A DNA stretch of 48,594 nt, from positions 1 to 48,594 of the forward strand of contig JAZQJB010000079.1 in assembly GCA_045541375.1 (NCBI GenBank), given 5' to 3'. Under the pieces are notes generated by a model. The model made no database searches, was not told the DNA's origin, and saw nothing but the letters and a program-made list of their open reading frames with translations. Positions 40,375 to 48,555 of the stretch are shown here, piece after piece; position 1 is the first letter of the stretch, and each line of letters opens with the position of its first letter. The stretch comes from CAG-390 sp045541375 (lineage in GTDB: Bacteria > Bacillota > Clostridia > Oscillospirales > CAG-272). Position numbers and translations under genes: made by a program.

Positions 40375-43029
40375 TTACGCGAGCTTTGCAAGAGCTGCCT
40401 CGATTGCTGCGAGGGTCTCTTTATACTTCTCGAGTTTTGCCTTTTCGGCGTCAACTACCTGAGCGGGAGCCTTGGCTACGAAGCCTGCGTTCGAGAGCTT
40501 GCCCTCGAGGCGCTTGATCTCGCCCTGGGTCTTTTCGAGTTCCTTCGAAAGTCTTGCTCTTTCCTTCTCCGTGTCGATGAGCTCGGAGAGCGGCAGATAT
40601 ACGGTTGCCGCGTCGGTGACGATCTGCGCTGCGTTATCGGCAGAGATCGCGCCCGCAAAATCGGCAGAAACCTCAACCTCGGATGCCGAAGCAAGACGGC
40701 AGAAGAAGGGATAGGTTGCGGGAGTGAAGGAGTCCTCATACTTGGTCTCAAGATAAACCTTGGTCTTTCTTGAGGGAGGAACGTTCATCTCGGTACGTCT
40801 TGCGCGGATAGCCTTGATAACTGCGATGAGCTTGTCGGTATGAGCAGCATCGGTCTCGAAGTCGAGTGCGGAATCGTACTTAGGATAGCTTGCGATCATG
40901 ATGCTTTCTGCGTCGCCCTCGTGAGGAAGCGCCTGATAGATCTCCTCGGTGATGAAGGGCATGAAGGGATGCAGAAGCTTGAGGGTGCCTGTGAGAACGT
41001 AAGCAAGAACATTCTGTGCAACAAGTCCGCTTTCGCTTTCCTTCTCTGCAAGGCGAGCCTTGGAGAGCTCGATGTACCAGTCGCAGAAGATGTCCCAAAC
41101 GAAATCATAGAGATTCGAGAGGGCGATACCGATCTCGTACTTATCAAGAGATGCCTCAACAGCCGCGCAAAGCTTATTGAAGCGGCAGAGGATCCACTTG
41201 TCCTCGGGAGCGAGTTTGGATGCTTCGGGAAGCTCAACCTTGTCGATGGTGAGGTTCATTCTTACGAAACGCGATGCGTTCCAGAGCTTGTTTGCGAAGT
41301 TACGCGCTGCCTCGATCTTTTCGTCCGAGAAACGCATATCGTTTCCGGGGCTGTTACCCGTTGCAAGGGCAAAGCGGAGTGCGTCTGCGCCGTAGGTCGA
41401 GATGATCTCGAGCGGGTCGATACCGTTGCCGAGGGACTTGGACATCTTTCTTCCCTGTGCATCACGGACAAGACCGTGGATGAGGACGGTGTCGAAGGGG
41501 ATGGTATCGGTATATTCGAGTGCCGAGAAGATCATTCTCGATACCCAGAAGGTGATGATGTCGTAACCGGTTACGAGAGTGTTGGTGGGATAGAAATACT
41601 TCAGATCCTCTGTTTTATCCGGCCAGCCCATTGTCGAGAAGGGCCAAAGAGCCGAGGAGAACCAGGTGTCGAGGGTGTCGGGGTCCTGAGTCATATGGCC
41701 GCCGCACTTGGGGCAGGTGTCAACGTGATCGGCGGAAACGACGGTCTCGCCGCACTTGTCGCAATAATATGCGGGGATCCTGTGACCCCACCAGAGCTGA
41801 CGCGAGATGCACCAGTCCTGGGTGTTCTCCATCCAATGGAAATAGTTTTTATCAAATCTTTCGGGAACGAACTTGATGCGTCCATCGCGAACTGCCTCGA
41901 TCGCGGGCTTTGCGAGGGGCTCCATCTTTACGAACCACTGAAGGCTGATCATAGGTTCGATGGTGGTGCCGCAACGGTAGCAAGTGCCGACCTCGTGCTT
42001 GATGTTTTCGATCTCGCAGAGGTAACCGCCCTCGCGGAGGTCGTTGATGATAGCCTTACGAGCCTCGTAGCGATCCATACCTGCATACTTGGGATATGCC
42101 TCGGTGATCTTTGCATCCTCGGTGAGAACGACCTCCATCGGGAGCTTCTGACGGCGTCCGACCTCGAAGTCGTTGGGGTCGTGTGCGGGAGTGATCTTTA
42201 CGCAGCCTGTACCCTTGTCGAGCTGTGCGTGCTCGTCGGCAACGATCGGGATGCGGCGTCCAACGAGAGGAAGAACGCAGTATTTGCCGATGAGATCCTT
42301 ATATCTCTCGTCCTCGGGGTTAACAGCAACAGCGGTATCGCCGAGCATAGTCTCGGGACGTGTGGTAGCGACCTCAACGTATCCTCCACCGCCTACGAGG
42401 GGATACTTAATATGCCAAAAATGACCGTCCTGCTCAACGTAGTCAACCTCTGCGTTAGAGATCGAGGTCTTACAGTGGGGGCACCAGTTGATGATACGCT
42501 CGCCGCGGTAGATGAGGCCCTTCTTATAAAGGCGCTCGAAAACGTCGCGAACCGCGCGGCTGCAGCCCTCGTCGAGGGTGAAACGCTCACGGGTCCAGTC
42601 GCAGGAGGAGCCCATCTTCTTGAGCTGGGAAATGATCCTTCCGCCGTACTGCTCCTTCCAAGCCCACGCGCGCTCGAGGAAGCCATCTCTACCAAGGTCT
42701 TCCTTTGAAAGACCTTCCTTGCGCATAGCCTCAACGATCTTCGCCTCGGTTGCAATAGAAGCGTGATCGGTGCCGGGGAGCCAGAGGGTGCTGTAACCCG
42801 ACATTCTCTTGTAACGGATAAGAATATCCTGAAGAGTGTTGTCAAGCGCGTGACCCATGTGGAGCTGACCGGTGATATTGGGAGGGGGAATAACTATGGA
42901 ATAATGTTCTTTGCTGTAGTCGACTTCGGGGGTGAAATAACCCTTTTCGGTCCACATAGCGTAGAGTCTGTCTTCAAACTCTGAGGGATTATAGGTCTTC
43001 GGAAGACCCATATTGATCTCGGAATTCAT
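40375..43029 (-). CDS. valS: valyl-tRNA synthetase
   Basis: Charges tRNA-Val with valine. The 884-residue protein has the class I HIGH box as PNITGQLHMGHAL near residue 50, the CP1 editing domain with TTRPETMLGDTAVAV, Cys4 knuckles (CPHCKTS and CDKCGETVVSADHVDTCPKC), the KMSKS loop GRKMSKSLGNGIDPLEI, and a C-terminal coiled-coil arm (about 815-880) that grips the tRNA. AAAGGACG precedes ATG 43029; an in-frame ATG at 43011 is an alternative. A T-box leader (43061-43300) controls it by the charging state of tRNA-Val. It is followed by a strong terminator and is monocistronic. Confidence 0.98.
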   Translation of the reverse strand: MNSEINMGLPKTYNPSEFEDRLYAMWTEKGYFTPEVDYSKEHYSIVIPPPNITGQLHMGHALDNTLQDILIRYKRMSGYSTLWLPGTDHASIATEAKIVEAMRKEGLSKEDLGRDGFLERAWAWKEQYGGRIISQLKKMGSSCDWTRERFTLDEGCSRAVRDVFERLYKKGLIYRGERIINWCPHCKTSISNAEVDYVEQDGHFWHIKYPLVGGGGYVEVATTRPETMLGDTAVAVNPEDERYKDLIGKYCVLPLVGRRIPIVADEHAQLDKGTGCVKITPAHDPNDFEVGRRQKLPMEVVLTEDAKITEAYPKYAGMDRYEARKAIINDLREGGYLCEIENIKHEVGTCYRCGTTIEPMISLQWFVKMEPLAKPAIEAVRDGRIKFVPERFDKNYFHWMENTQDWCISRQLWWGHRIPAYYCDKCGETVVSADHVDTCPKCGGHMTQDPDTLDTWFSSALWPFSTMGWPDKTEDLKYFYPTNTLVTGYDIITFWVSRMIFSALEYTDTIPFDTVLIHGLVRDAQGRKMSKSLGNGIDPLEIISTYGADALRFALATGNSPGNDMRFSDEKIEAARNFANKLWNASRFVRMNLTIDKVELPEASKLAPEDKWILCRFNKLCAAVEASLDKYEIGIALSNLYDFVWDIFCDWYIELSKARLAEKESESGLVAQNVLAYVLTGTLKLLHPFMPFITEEIYQALPHEGDAESIMIASYPKYDSALDFETDAAHTDKLIAVIKAIRARRTEMNVPPSRKTKVYLETKYEDSFTPATYPFFCRLASASEVEVSADFAGAISADNAAQIVTDAATVYLPLSELIDTEKERARLSKELEKTQGEIKRLEGKLSNAGFVAKAPAQVVDAEKAKLEKYKETLAAIEAALAKLA

Positions 43030-43060
43030 TTTTTATCGTCCTTTCAAATAATAAATTACA

Positions 43061-43100
43061 AAATAAAAAGCACAAACATCCCAAAACAGGACGCTTGCGC
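43061..43100 (-). terminator. T-box terminator hairpin of valS
   Basis: GCGCAAGCGTCC pairs with GGATGTTTGTGC (12 positions including three G-U pairs), followed by TTTTTATTT on the minus strand. It is the off-state of the T-box switch. Confidence 0.88.
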
Positions 43101-43300
43101 GCGGTACCACCTGTATTCATACCCGAAGGGTATGCTCTCACTATATCCTTTTTCGGGGATAAGCCGTTCGGGACTACTGATTTTCACCCCGACCGCTCCG
43201 CGGCGACTTCGAAGGCTTTCTCTGCGCGCTCGCACCAACCGCACGCTCTCTGAAAGATGATAACCATCTACTACTCCGCTTCACAGCGTTATTCAAATAC
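43061..43300 (-). promoter_or_regulatory. T-box leader of valS
   Basis: T-boxes sense uncharged tRNA and switch off a terminator. On the minus strand the T-box sequence AGGTGGTACCGCG (43112-43100) is present just before the terminator arm. Farther upstream are AGAGAG and GGTTGGTGCGAGC (about 43254-43228), the Stem I AG bulge and distal loop. The likely specifier codon is GUC (43207-43205), a valine codon, in GAAGTCGCC. The antiterminator and terminator share GCGCAAGCGTCC. The leader is about 240 nt, a normal T-box length. Confidence 0.93.
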
Positions 43301-43306
43301 TGATTA

Positions 43307-43335
43307 AGTATATCATTAAATTATCTATTTGTCAA
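43307..43335 (-). promoter_or_regulatory. valS T-box promoter
   Basis: TTGACA (43335-43330), 17 bp, TATACT (43312-43307) on the minus strand. Transcription would start near 43300. Confidence 0.88.
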
Positions 43336-43384
43336 GAGTTTTTTGCGATTTTACAGCAAATTTATCATTTATTGATCAAACCAC

Positions 43385-43413
43385 TTGCATTTACGGTCAC
43401 AATATGATATAAT
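43385..43413 (+). promoter_or_regulatory. promoter of the CNNM/CorC gene
   Basis: TTGCAT (43385-43390), 17 bp, TATAAT (43408-43413), divergent from the valS promoter. The leader to the ATG at 43476 contains AAAGGAAA. Confidence 0.78.
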
Positions 43414-43475
43414 TAATATATTGTACCGCTCTCAAAAAAATCTCAGCGGCAAAGAAAGGAAAATTTAAATATCTC

Positions 43476-44846
43476 ATGGAAGGCGACCGATTATTTTGGC
43501 TAATTATGCTTCAGCTTGTGCTCATTGCGATCAACGCGTTTTTTGCGGCATCCGAAATGGCACTTGTTTCGCTCAACACAAATCTTCTCCGCAAACAGGC
43601 GGAGGAAGGTGACAAAAAGGCCAAAAAACTTTTAGAACTTTCAGAAGAACCCACAGCATTTCTCTCTGCGATCCAGATCGCGATCACCCTTGCCGGATTT
43701 CTCGGCTCGGCATTTGCGGCAGACAACTTCTCCGATCCGTTGACCAATTGGATCTATAAGGATCTCGGATTCACGCTGATCGGCGAGGAAACGCTGAACT
43801 CGATCATGGTCATCCTGATCACGCTCGTGCTCTCCTATTTCACTCTTGTGCTCGGCGAGCTTGTTCCCAAGCGTCTGGCACAGCACTCACCCGAAAAAAT
43901 GGCGCGTTTCGTTTGCCCCGTTGTATCGGCGATCAAAACTGTGCTGAAGCCCATCATTTGGGTGCTCACGAAGTCGACAAACCTCTGCCTGCGCATCTGC
44001 GGCATCAATCCCCACGAGGAAGAAGAGCAGGTGACCGAGGATGAGATCCGACTTATGGTAGACATCGGCGAAGAGACGGGCACGATCGATGCGAACGCAA
44101 GTGAAATGATCGACAACATCTTTGAATTTGACAACAGTATCGCACGCACGGTCATGACCCGCGCGATCGACGTTGTGACGATCCGCAAGGATGCGAGTGA
44201 CGAGGAAATATTCGATATTCTCCGCGAAAGCGCATACTCGCGCTATCCCGTATGCGGTGAGGATATCAACGATATCGTCGGTGTTCTTTATGCAAAGGAT
44301 TACTATCTTGACCGTCTATCCCCGAATGGAAATAAACCTATTGCGGATCTTCTCCGCCCCGCTCACTTTGTGCCCGAGACTGTAAAATGCGACGTGCTTT
44401 TCCGCGAGATGCAGAAGAGCAACCGCCACATTGCTATAGTCGTTGACGAATTCGGCGCGGTAAGCGGTATCATCACTCTTGAAGACCTTGTTGAGGAAGT
44501 TATGGGTAACATCTATGACGAATACGACGAGGAAGAAAAAGAAGAGGAAGAAAAGGATATTACCGAAATCGAAGAAAACGTCTGGCGCGTTGCGGGCTTT
44601 GCGGAGACCGAAAAACTCTCCGAAGTTATCGGATTCACTCTGCCCGAGGATGCGGACTTCTCTACCCTTGGCGGTATGATCATGAACGAGCTTTCCTCCA
44701 TTCCCGATGACGGGGATGCCGATATCGAAGTCGAGACCTGCGGCTTACATATAAAAGTCGAAAAGGTTGAGGACAGACGCATCGAATGGGCGATCGTTAC
44801 AAAGCTTGCCGTTCCCGAAGACGAGGAAGATAATTCAGATGATTAA
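43476..44846 (+). CDS. CNNM/CorC-family transporter with CBS domains (hemolysin C-like)
   Basis: Membrane protein of 456 residues linked in relatives to magnesium and cobalt efflux. The CNNM transmembrane domain spans about 1-190 (LVLIAINAFFAASEMALVSL, LTLVLSYFTLVLGELVPKRL). A CBS pair follows (about 205-335: TVMTRAIDVVTIRKDAS and HIAIVVDEFGAVSGIITLED), then an acidic linker and a C-terminal CorC/HlyC domain (FSTLGGMIMNELSSIP). It is a single gene with its own promoter and a terminator at 44851-44877. The substrate ion is inferred from family members only. Confidence 0.93.
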   Translation: MEGDRLFWLIMLQLVLIAINAFFAASEMALVSLNTNLLRKQAEEGDKKAKKLLELSEEPTAFLSAIQIAITLAGFLGSAFAADNFSDPLTNWIYKDLGFTLIGEETLNSIMVILITLVLSYFTLVLGELVPKRLAQHSPEKMARFVCPVVSAIKTVLKPIIWVLTKSTNLCLRICGINPHEEEEQVTEDEIRLMVDIGEETGTIDANASEMIDNIFEFDNSIARTVMTRAIDVVTIRKDASDEEIFDILRESAYSRYPVCGEDINDIVGVLYAKDYYLDRLSPNGNKPIADLLRPAHFVPETVKCDVLFREMQKSNRHIAIVVDEFGAVSGIITLEDLVEEVMGNIYDEYDEEEKEEEEKDITEIEENVWRVAGFAETEKLSEVIGFTLPEDADFSTLGGMIMNELSSIPDDGDADIEVETCGLHIKVEKVEDRRIEWAIVTKLAVPEDEEDNSDD

Positions 44847-44850
44847 TACA

Positions 44851-44877
44851 AAAGCGGATGCCGTCGGCATCCGCTTT
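44851..44877. terminator. terminator between convergent CNNM and VanW genes
   Basis: AAAGCGGATGCC-GTC-GGCATCCGCTTT is a perfect 12-bp stem with a 3-nt loop. The plus-strand tail is CTTCTT. Confidence 0.85.
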
Positions 44878-44884
44878 CTTCTTA

Positions 44885-45748
44885 TTAATTATCATCCCAC
44901 ATATTATACTGCGAGCCATCGTATCTCTTTGCTTCTCCGGGCTCATTGAGGTAGGGGGAATACATCATTATCGCAGAGTTCTGCACAAGAAGCTCCTCGT
45001 CAAGGAACTCTCCGTCGAGGGTAAATTTCTGCTTATAAAGCTCGTTGTGGCGCGTATAACCGCCCCATATTTCAAGACGCATCTCGTGATTGCGCTCAAC
45101 AACTTCGTATTTCACAGTAGGCTGACTTACAACTCGCCATTCACCGACAAGATCATCCTTTTCAACGGTCAGGCAAAGCTGAAAGACCTCGCTTGTGTCG
45201 TTGCGGATCATAAGATCGACGTGGGGATAAAAACAGGTTGCTCCGCTTGCAAAGGGCTGTGTTCGGTTTGCATCGGGAAAGACGTCATAGCCATGGCGGT
45301 GGCGTTCGATTACCGTCAGAGGCGTGTGCGCTGTCATCCAGAAGATCATATTGGCAAGCTGGCAGAGTCCGCCGCCTACACCGGGCGTGATCTTGCCGTT
45401 GCGGAGTATCATACCGTCAAGAAAACCGCGGCGGTACGTAGGCTTGCCGATAAGGCGCCAATAGCTGAATATTTCACCGGGACGAAGAAGAAGTCCGTCC
45501 ATTCTTGCCACAGCAAGCTTGAGGTTAGTTACTTTATTTTCCTGCATCCACATCTCAAGATCCTTGAGTTTGCGGCGCATTGGGGTTCTATGTGTGAAAT
45601 ACACTATCGGCAAGCGATCCTCTGTACGCTTTTTTGCAAATTTATGCTCCATAGTCAGCCATTTCAGCCGACGGCGAGCACCGTAATAGGCACATCCAAG
45701 TTTAAAACGAAGAGGTGAACGATCAATGGGCTTTTCAGAATTTTTCAT
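44885..45748 (-). CDS. VanW family protein
   Basis: The 287-residue protein carries the VanW domain at about 85-190: LLRPGEIFSYWRLIGKPT, FLDGMILRNGKITPGVGGGL, CQLANMIFWMTAHTPLTVIE and RHRHGYDVFPDANRTQPFAS. The family was named after a gene in a vancomycin-resistance cluster, but its biochemical role is unknown. There is no signal peptide or clear membrane helix here, and no van ligase genes lie nearby, so this alone does not indicate resistance. GGAAA precedes ATG 45748. It is transcribed alone from its own promoter (45775-45803). Confidence 0.92.
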   Translation of the reverse strand: MKNSEKPIDRSPLRFKLGCAYYGARRRLKWLTMEHKFAKKRTEDRLPIVYFTHRTPMRRKLKDLEMWMQENKVTNLKLAVARMDGLLLRPGEIFSYWRLIGKPTYRRGFLDGMILRNGKITPGVGGGLCQLANMIFWMTAHTPLTVIERHRHGYDVFPDANRTQPFASGATCFYPHVDLMIRNDTSEVFQLCLTVEKDDLVGEWRVVSQPTVKYEVVERNHEMRLEIWGGYTRHNELYKQKFTLDGEFLDEELLVQNSAIMMYSPYLNEPGEAKRYDGSQYNMWDDN

Positions 45749-45774
45749 ATTGGGATTTCCTTTCGTTTTTCTTT

Positions 45775-45803
45775 ATTATATCACATATAAACGAATTTTG
45801 CAA
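45775..45803 (-). promoter_or_regulatory. promoter of the VanW gene
   Basis: TTGCAA (45803-45798), 17 bp, TATAAT (45780-45775) on the minus strand, divergent from the DUF2974 promoter. Confidence 0.8.
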
Positions 45804-45842
45804 TATTTTTTTATTTCGACTTTTTTCGGACATTTTTTTCGA

Positions 45843-45871
45843 TTGACTTGCATTATAATATATGCTATAAT
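45843..45871 (+). promoter_or_regulatory. promoter of the DUF2974 gene
   Basis: TTGACT (45843-45848), 17 bp, TATAAT (45866-45871). A second TATAAT-like box lies inside the spacer. Confidence 0.85.
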
Positions 45872-45901
45872 TATAACGTAATGTATGAAAGGAGAAAGTT
45901 A

Positions 45902-47194
45902 ATGGCAAACGTATTTGATTACATCAAATGGCGCGGCGACCTGACGTTTGAGCAGTCACCACTAAATGAAATTGATGCTTTGATCTTTTGCGAGCTTTCA
46001 TATATATTCTTCGAAGGCATAGTGCCTGACGATCTCGATGAAGGATACGTCACGCTTACCGAGGCGGCAGAGGTATTCTTTGAGCGGAACGCGGGACTTG
46101 ACGAGATCAGGCTTGGCGAACTTGTGCCCAAAGAGATCGTTCCGCTTTTCAGAATGGCTGCTTCATCAAAGAGATTTTCGGAGATACCTCTCGCGCATTT
46201 TGTCAACGTCATCGACGACGAAACCGTCGAGCAATTTTCTGCGATCTCCTTTTTTCCCGATAACAACAGCGTTTTCATCGCATACAGAGGAACGGACGAT
46301 TCTATAACGGGTTGGCGCGAGGATTTCAGAATGGCTTTTCTGACTCCCGTTCCCGCGCAAATGCGAGCTGAAGAATACCTTCTCAAGGCTGCCGATGGTG
46401 CAAAAACGATCTTTATCGGCGGGCACAGCAAGGGTGGAAATCTTGCCTTATGGGCGGCGATGAATTCGCCCAATGAGATCGCGGAACGAATTCATAAAAT
46501 ATACAATTTTGACGGTCCCGGTTTTCTTGACGACATTTGGGAGGGTGCAAATTACGAACGCATTGCTGCCAAAATATCGACCGTGATTCCCACGGGCTCG
46601 ATAGTCGGTCTGCTCCTCAAATATGACAAGAACTACCGCGTCACGAAATCAAGCGCTAAAAACTATCTTCATCAGCACGATGCGCTGACATGGGAAGTTG
46701 AGGGCATTGAATTCGTTTGTGATGAGGACGTTGCTCCCGACGTCAAACGCGCAAACGAGATGGTCGGCAAATGGATCTACTCAATGGAGCCCGACGACAG
46801 ACGCGCTTTTGTTGAAGGATTTTTTGACATTCTCTGCTCCACGAGTGCCAAAACAGTCACCGATCTTGCCGAGAACCGAAGCGCAGTTATAAAGGCATTT
46901 TCGAACATTGATCCCGAAACCAAGCAAGCACTTATGTCCGGTGTAAAGTTCTTTTTTGGTGAAGGCAAATCTGCCATCACGGAATCAATAAGAGAGCTTC
47001 TCAAAAAGAAATCCGACGGTGAGGAATCTATAGATCCGGAAGAAGACCCCAAAGCGTTGCCGGTAAAAAAGGTAGTCAAAAAGGTCAAAAAATCGCCCGT
47101 TCGCAAAGCAGTACCCAAAAGACGACATCATCGTGTTGTTCACCGAATGAGCAAAGATGCACTTTACAAGGCAAGAAAAATGATCAAAAAATAA
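45902..47194 (+). CDS. DUF2974 alpha/beta-hydrolase (Mbeg1-like, lipase-type)
   Basis: From ATG 45902, behind AAAGGAGA, the protein has 430 residues; the open frame from 45848 includes the ribosome site and is rejected. It has VFIAYRGTDDSITGWREDF, a lipase-type oxyanion region, and the nucleophile elbow IGGHSKGGNLA with Ser176. IYNFDGPGF follows, and a His in YLHQHDAL may complete the triad. The last 60 residues are very basic (KKVKKS, PKRRHHR, KARKMIKK), unlike the acidic catalytic part. No signal peptide is visible. The substrate is unknown; a lipid or acyl ester is inferred from the fold. Confidence 0.88.
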   Translation: MANVFDYIKWRGDLTFEQSPLNEIDALIFCELSYIFFEGIVPDDLDEGYVTLTEAAEVFFERNAGLDEIRLGELVPKEIVPLFRMAASSKRFSEIPLAHFVNVIDDETVEQFSAISFFPDNNSVFIAYRGTDDSITGWREDFRMAFLTPVPAQMRAEEYLLKAADGAKTIFIGGHSKGGNLALWAAMNSPNEIAERIHKIYNFDGPGFLDDIWEGANYERIAAKISTVIPTGSIVGLLLKYDKNYRVTKSSAKNYLHQHDALTWEVEGIEFVCDEDVAPDVKRANEMVGKWIYSMEPDDRRAFVEGFFDILCSTSAKTVTDLAENRSAVIKAFSNIDPETKQALMSGVKFFFGEGKSAITESIRELLKKKSDGEESIDPEEDPKALPVKKVVKKVKKSPVRKAVPKRRHHRVVHRMSKDALYKARKMIKK

Positions 47195-47196
47195 GG

Positions 47197-47220
47197 GATC
47201 CCGACCGCGCGGTCGGGATC
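47197..47220. terminator. bidirectional terminator after the DUF2974 gene
   Basis: A perfect 24-bp palindrome, GATCCCGACCGC then GCGGTCGGGATC, lies between the stop of the DUF2974 gene and that of the nicotinamidase-like gene. Its right tail is ATCTTTATA. Confidence 0.85.
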
Positions 47221-47224
47221 ATCT

Positions 47225-47746
47225 TTATATAATATTGATCTGGCACATTTTCATTGTGGTCAGCGCGGCGGCGTGGGTATCTGGTGTTACACCCGCGCAG
47301 GCGTCCGCGACAACGGAAACCTCGATTTCCGGGAGCGCGGCTTTGATGAGCATAGCGTTGGAAACAACGCAGATATCGGTGCAAAGACCAATTAGGGTGA
47401 CCGCGATCTCCTCACTCTGCGCAAGCTTTACGATATGATCGCAAAGCTCGGTCGAGCCGAAGGTGGGTTTGTCGATGATCCGGCAACCTTCAAGTGCGGG
47501 AGCGATCTTGGGATGGATCTCCCAGCCCGGCGTGCCCTTGATGCAATGCTGCACGGGAAGATGGCGGCCTTCGCGGGTAGACATATACTCTTCGGGATGT
47601 GTGTCGCGGGTGGCGATTACATCTGATTTATCGTATTTTGCGATTTCGCGCAAAACATTCGGGATGATCGAAACAGCCTCCGCTGTTCCGAGCGCGCCGT
47701 CAACGAAATCGGTCTGCATATCAATGACAAGTAACAGTTTTCTCAT
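47225..47746 (-). CDS. isochorismatase-family cysteine hydrolase, nicotinamidase-like
   Basis: Probably converts nicotinamide to nicotinate, feeding NAD salvage with NadD. From ATG 47746, after GAGGTG, it has 173 residues; a TTG at 47758 is less likely. The catalytic triad is Asp9 (LLVIDMQTDF), Lys93 (IIDKPTFG) and Cys126 (CTDICVVSN). RDTHPEEY and PVQHCIKGTPG match the metal-binding and substrate loops of nicotinamidases. It lies 8 nt after the HAD phosphatase gene. Isochorismatase or other amidase activity is the alternative, but the HCxxGTxG loop favours PncA. Confidence 0.9.
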   Translation of the reverse strand: MRKLLLVIDMQTDFVDGALGTAEAVSIIPNVLREIAKYDKSDVIATRDTHPEEYMSTREGRHLPVQHCIKGTPGWEIHPKIAPALEGCRIIDKPTFGSTELCDHIVKLAQSEEIAVTLIGLCTDICVVSNAMLIKAALPEIEVSVVADACAGVTPDTHAAALTTMKMCQINII

Positions 47747-47754
47747 TTTGCACC

Positions 47755-48405
47755 TCAAATAAATTTCAGAATATCTTCAACGGTTTCGGCGATGTATTTT
47801 GCGCCCGCGTTTTCAAGCTCTTCTCTGCCGCCGTAACCGTAAAGAACGCCAATGCAGTCAAATCCCTGCTCACGCGCACCGTTCACGTCCTGATCTCGGT
47901 CGCCGACCATTATGCACTCGCTTACGTCGGTCACGCCGAAGGTTTTGAGAGCATACGCAATTACCTGCCCCTTCTTTGCGCGCGAATAGTCCATCGTCGC
48001 GCCGGCAACAAGGTCGAAAAACTTCGTAAGATCGAAATGATCGAGTATCTGCTTTGCAAAATGCTCGGGCTTGGATGTGGCAAGGATGACCTTTTTGCCC
48101 GTTTTTCTCACTGCATCAAGCATCTCGGGCACGCCGGGGTAAACAAGATTTTCAAAGATTCCGCGGTCGCGGTAGTATACGCGGTATTCATCGACCGCCT
48201 CGAACGACTGCTCCTCGGAAAAGCCGAAATAAGTCTGAAAAGCCCACGAAAGAGGCGGGCCGACGAAGCGATTGAGCGTGCTTTTGTCCTCGACCTCGAT
48301 ATTCCAGCGCTTGAGCGCATAGGCAACGGAGTTGGTGATACCGATAGCGGAATCGGTCAGCGTGCCGTCAAGGTCGAATAACACGTATTTGTATCCATTA
48401 CTCAT
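47755..48405 (-). CDS. HAD-family phosphatase (phosphoglycolate phosphatase/PpaX-like)
   Basis: The 216-residue protein has motif I LFDLDGTLTDS with nucleophile Asp11 and Asp13, a helical cap (about 20-90), motif II ILATSKP, the motif III Lys in SRAKKGQVI, and motif IV IMVGDRDQDVNGAREQG. Family members remove phosphate from phosphoglycolate or pyrophosphate; I cannot tell which. GGGGAA lies before ATG 48405. It is followed by the nicotinamidase-like gene and is transcribed from a promoter at 48433-48461. Confidence 0.9.
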   Translation of the reverse strand: MSNGYKYVLFDLDGTLTDSAIGITNSVAYALKRWNIEVEDKSTLNRFVGPPLSWAFQTYFGFSEEQSFEAVDEYRVYYRDRGIFENLVYPGVPEMLDAVRKTGKKVILATSKPEHFAKQILDHFDLTKFFDLVAGATMDYSRAKKGQVIAYALKTFGVTDVSECIMVGDRDQDVNGAREQGFDCIGVLYGYGGREELENAGAKYIAETVEDILKFI

Positions 48406-48432
48406 AACAATTCCCCCGAAGGATTTTTATTT

Positions 48433-48461
48433 ATTATACCATAGAAAAAAGAAAAAATCAA
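48433..48461 (-). promoter_or_regulatory. promoter of the HAD and nicotinamidase-like pair
   Basis: TTGATT (48461-48456), 17 bp, TATAAT (48438-48433) on the minus strand. Its -35 lies 8 bp from the -35 of the tRNA promoter. Confidence 0.82.
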
Positions 48462-48469
48462 CATTGCAC

Positions 48470-48498
48470 TTGACTTTTATAAAGAAATGTGGTAAACT
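48470..48498 (+). promoter_or_regulatory. promoter of tRNA-Leu
   Basis: TTGACT (48470-48475), 17 bp, TAAACT (48493-48498). Transcription would start near 48505, leaving a 50-nt leader before the tRNA. Confidence 0.78.
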
Positions 48499-48511
48499 AT
48501 TAAGGCAATTT

Positions 48512-48545
48512 GCGGGTGTGTGCGGAACCAATTCCGCCACCCCGC
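48512..48545 (+). repeat. leader hairpin carrying direct and inverted copies of the tRNA-Leu 5' end
   Basis: GCGGGTGTGTGCGGAA (48512-48527) is a near copy of the tRNA 5' end, and CCAATTCCGCCACCCCGC (48528-48545) is nearly its reverse complement. They pair with each other (14 bp, two single-base bulges), and the inverted copy can also pair with the tRNA itself (48556-48574). Confidence 0.8.
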
Positions 48546-48555
48546 TCGTAAACTC

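Noticed and set aside
40840..42708. 622-residue open frame on the plus strand opposite valS
   Set aside because: Mirror frame of a strong valS gene with biased codons; no ribosome site or recognisable domain.
43056..43244. 62-residue minus-strand frame upstream of valS
   Set aside because: It lies wholly within the T-box leader, covers its conserved elements and lacks a ribosome site.
44885..45748. Glycopeptide-resistance locus suggested by VanW
   Set aside because: No vanH, vanA/B-type ligase, vanX or vanRS genes are near; VanW alone is common in Clostridia.
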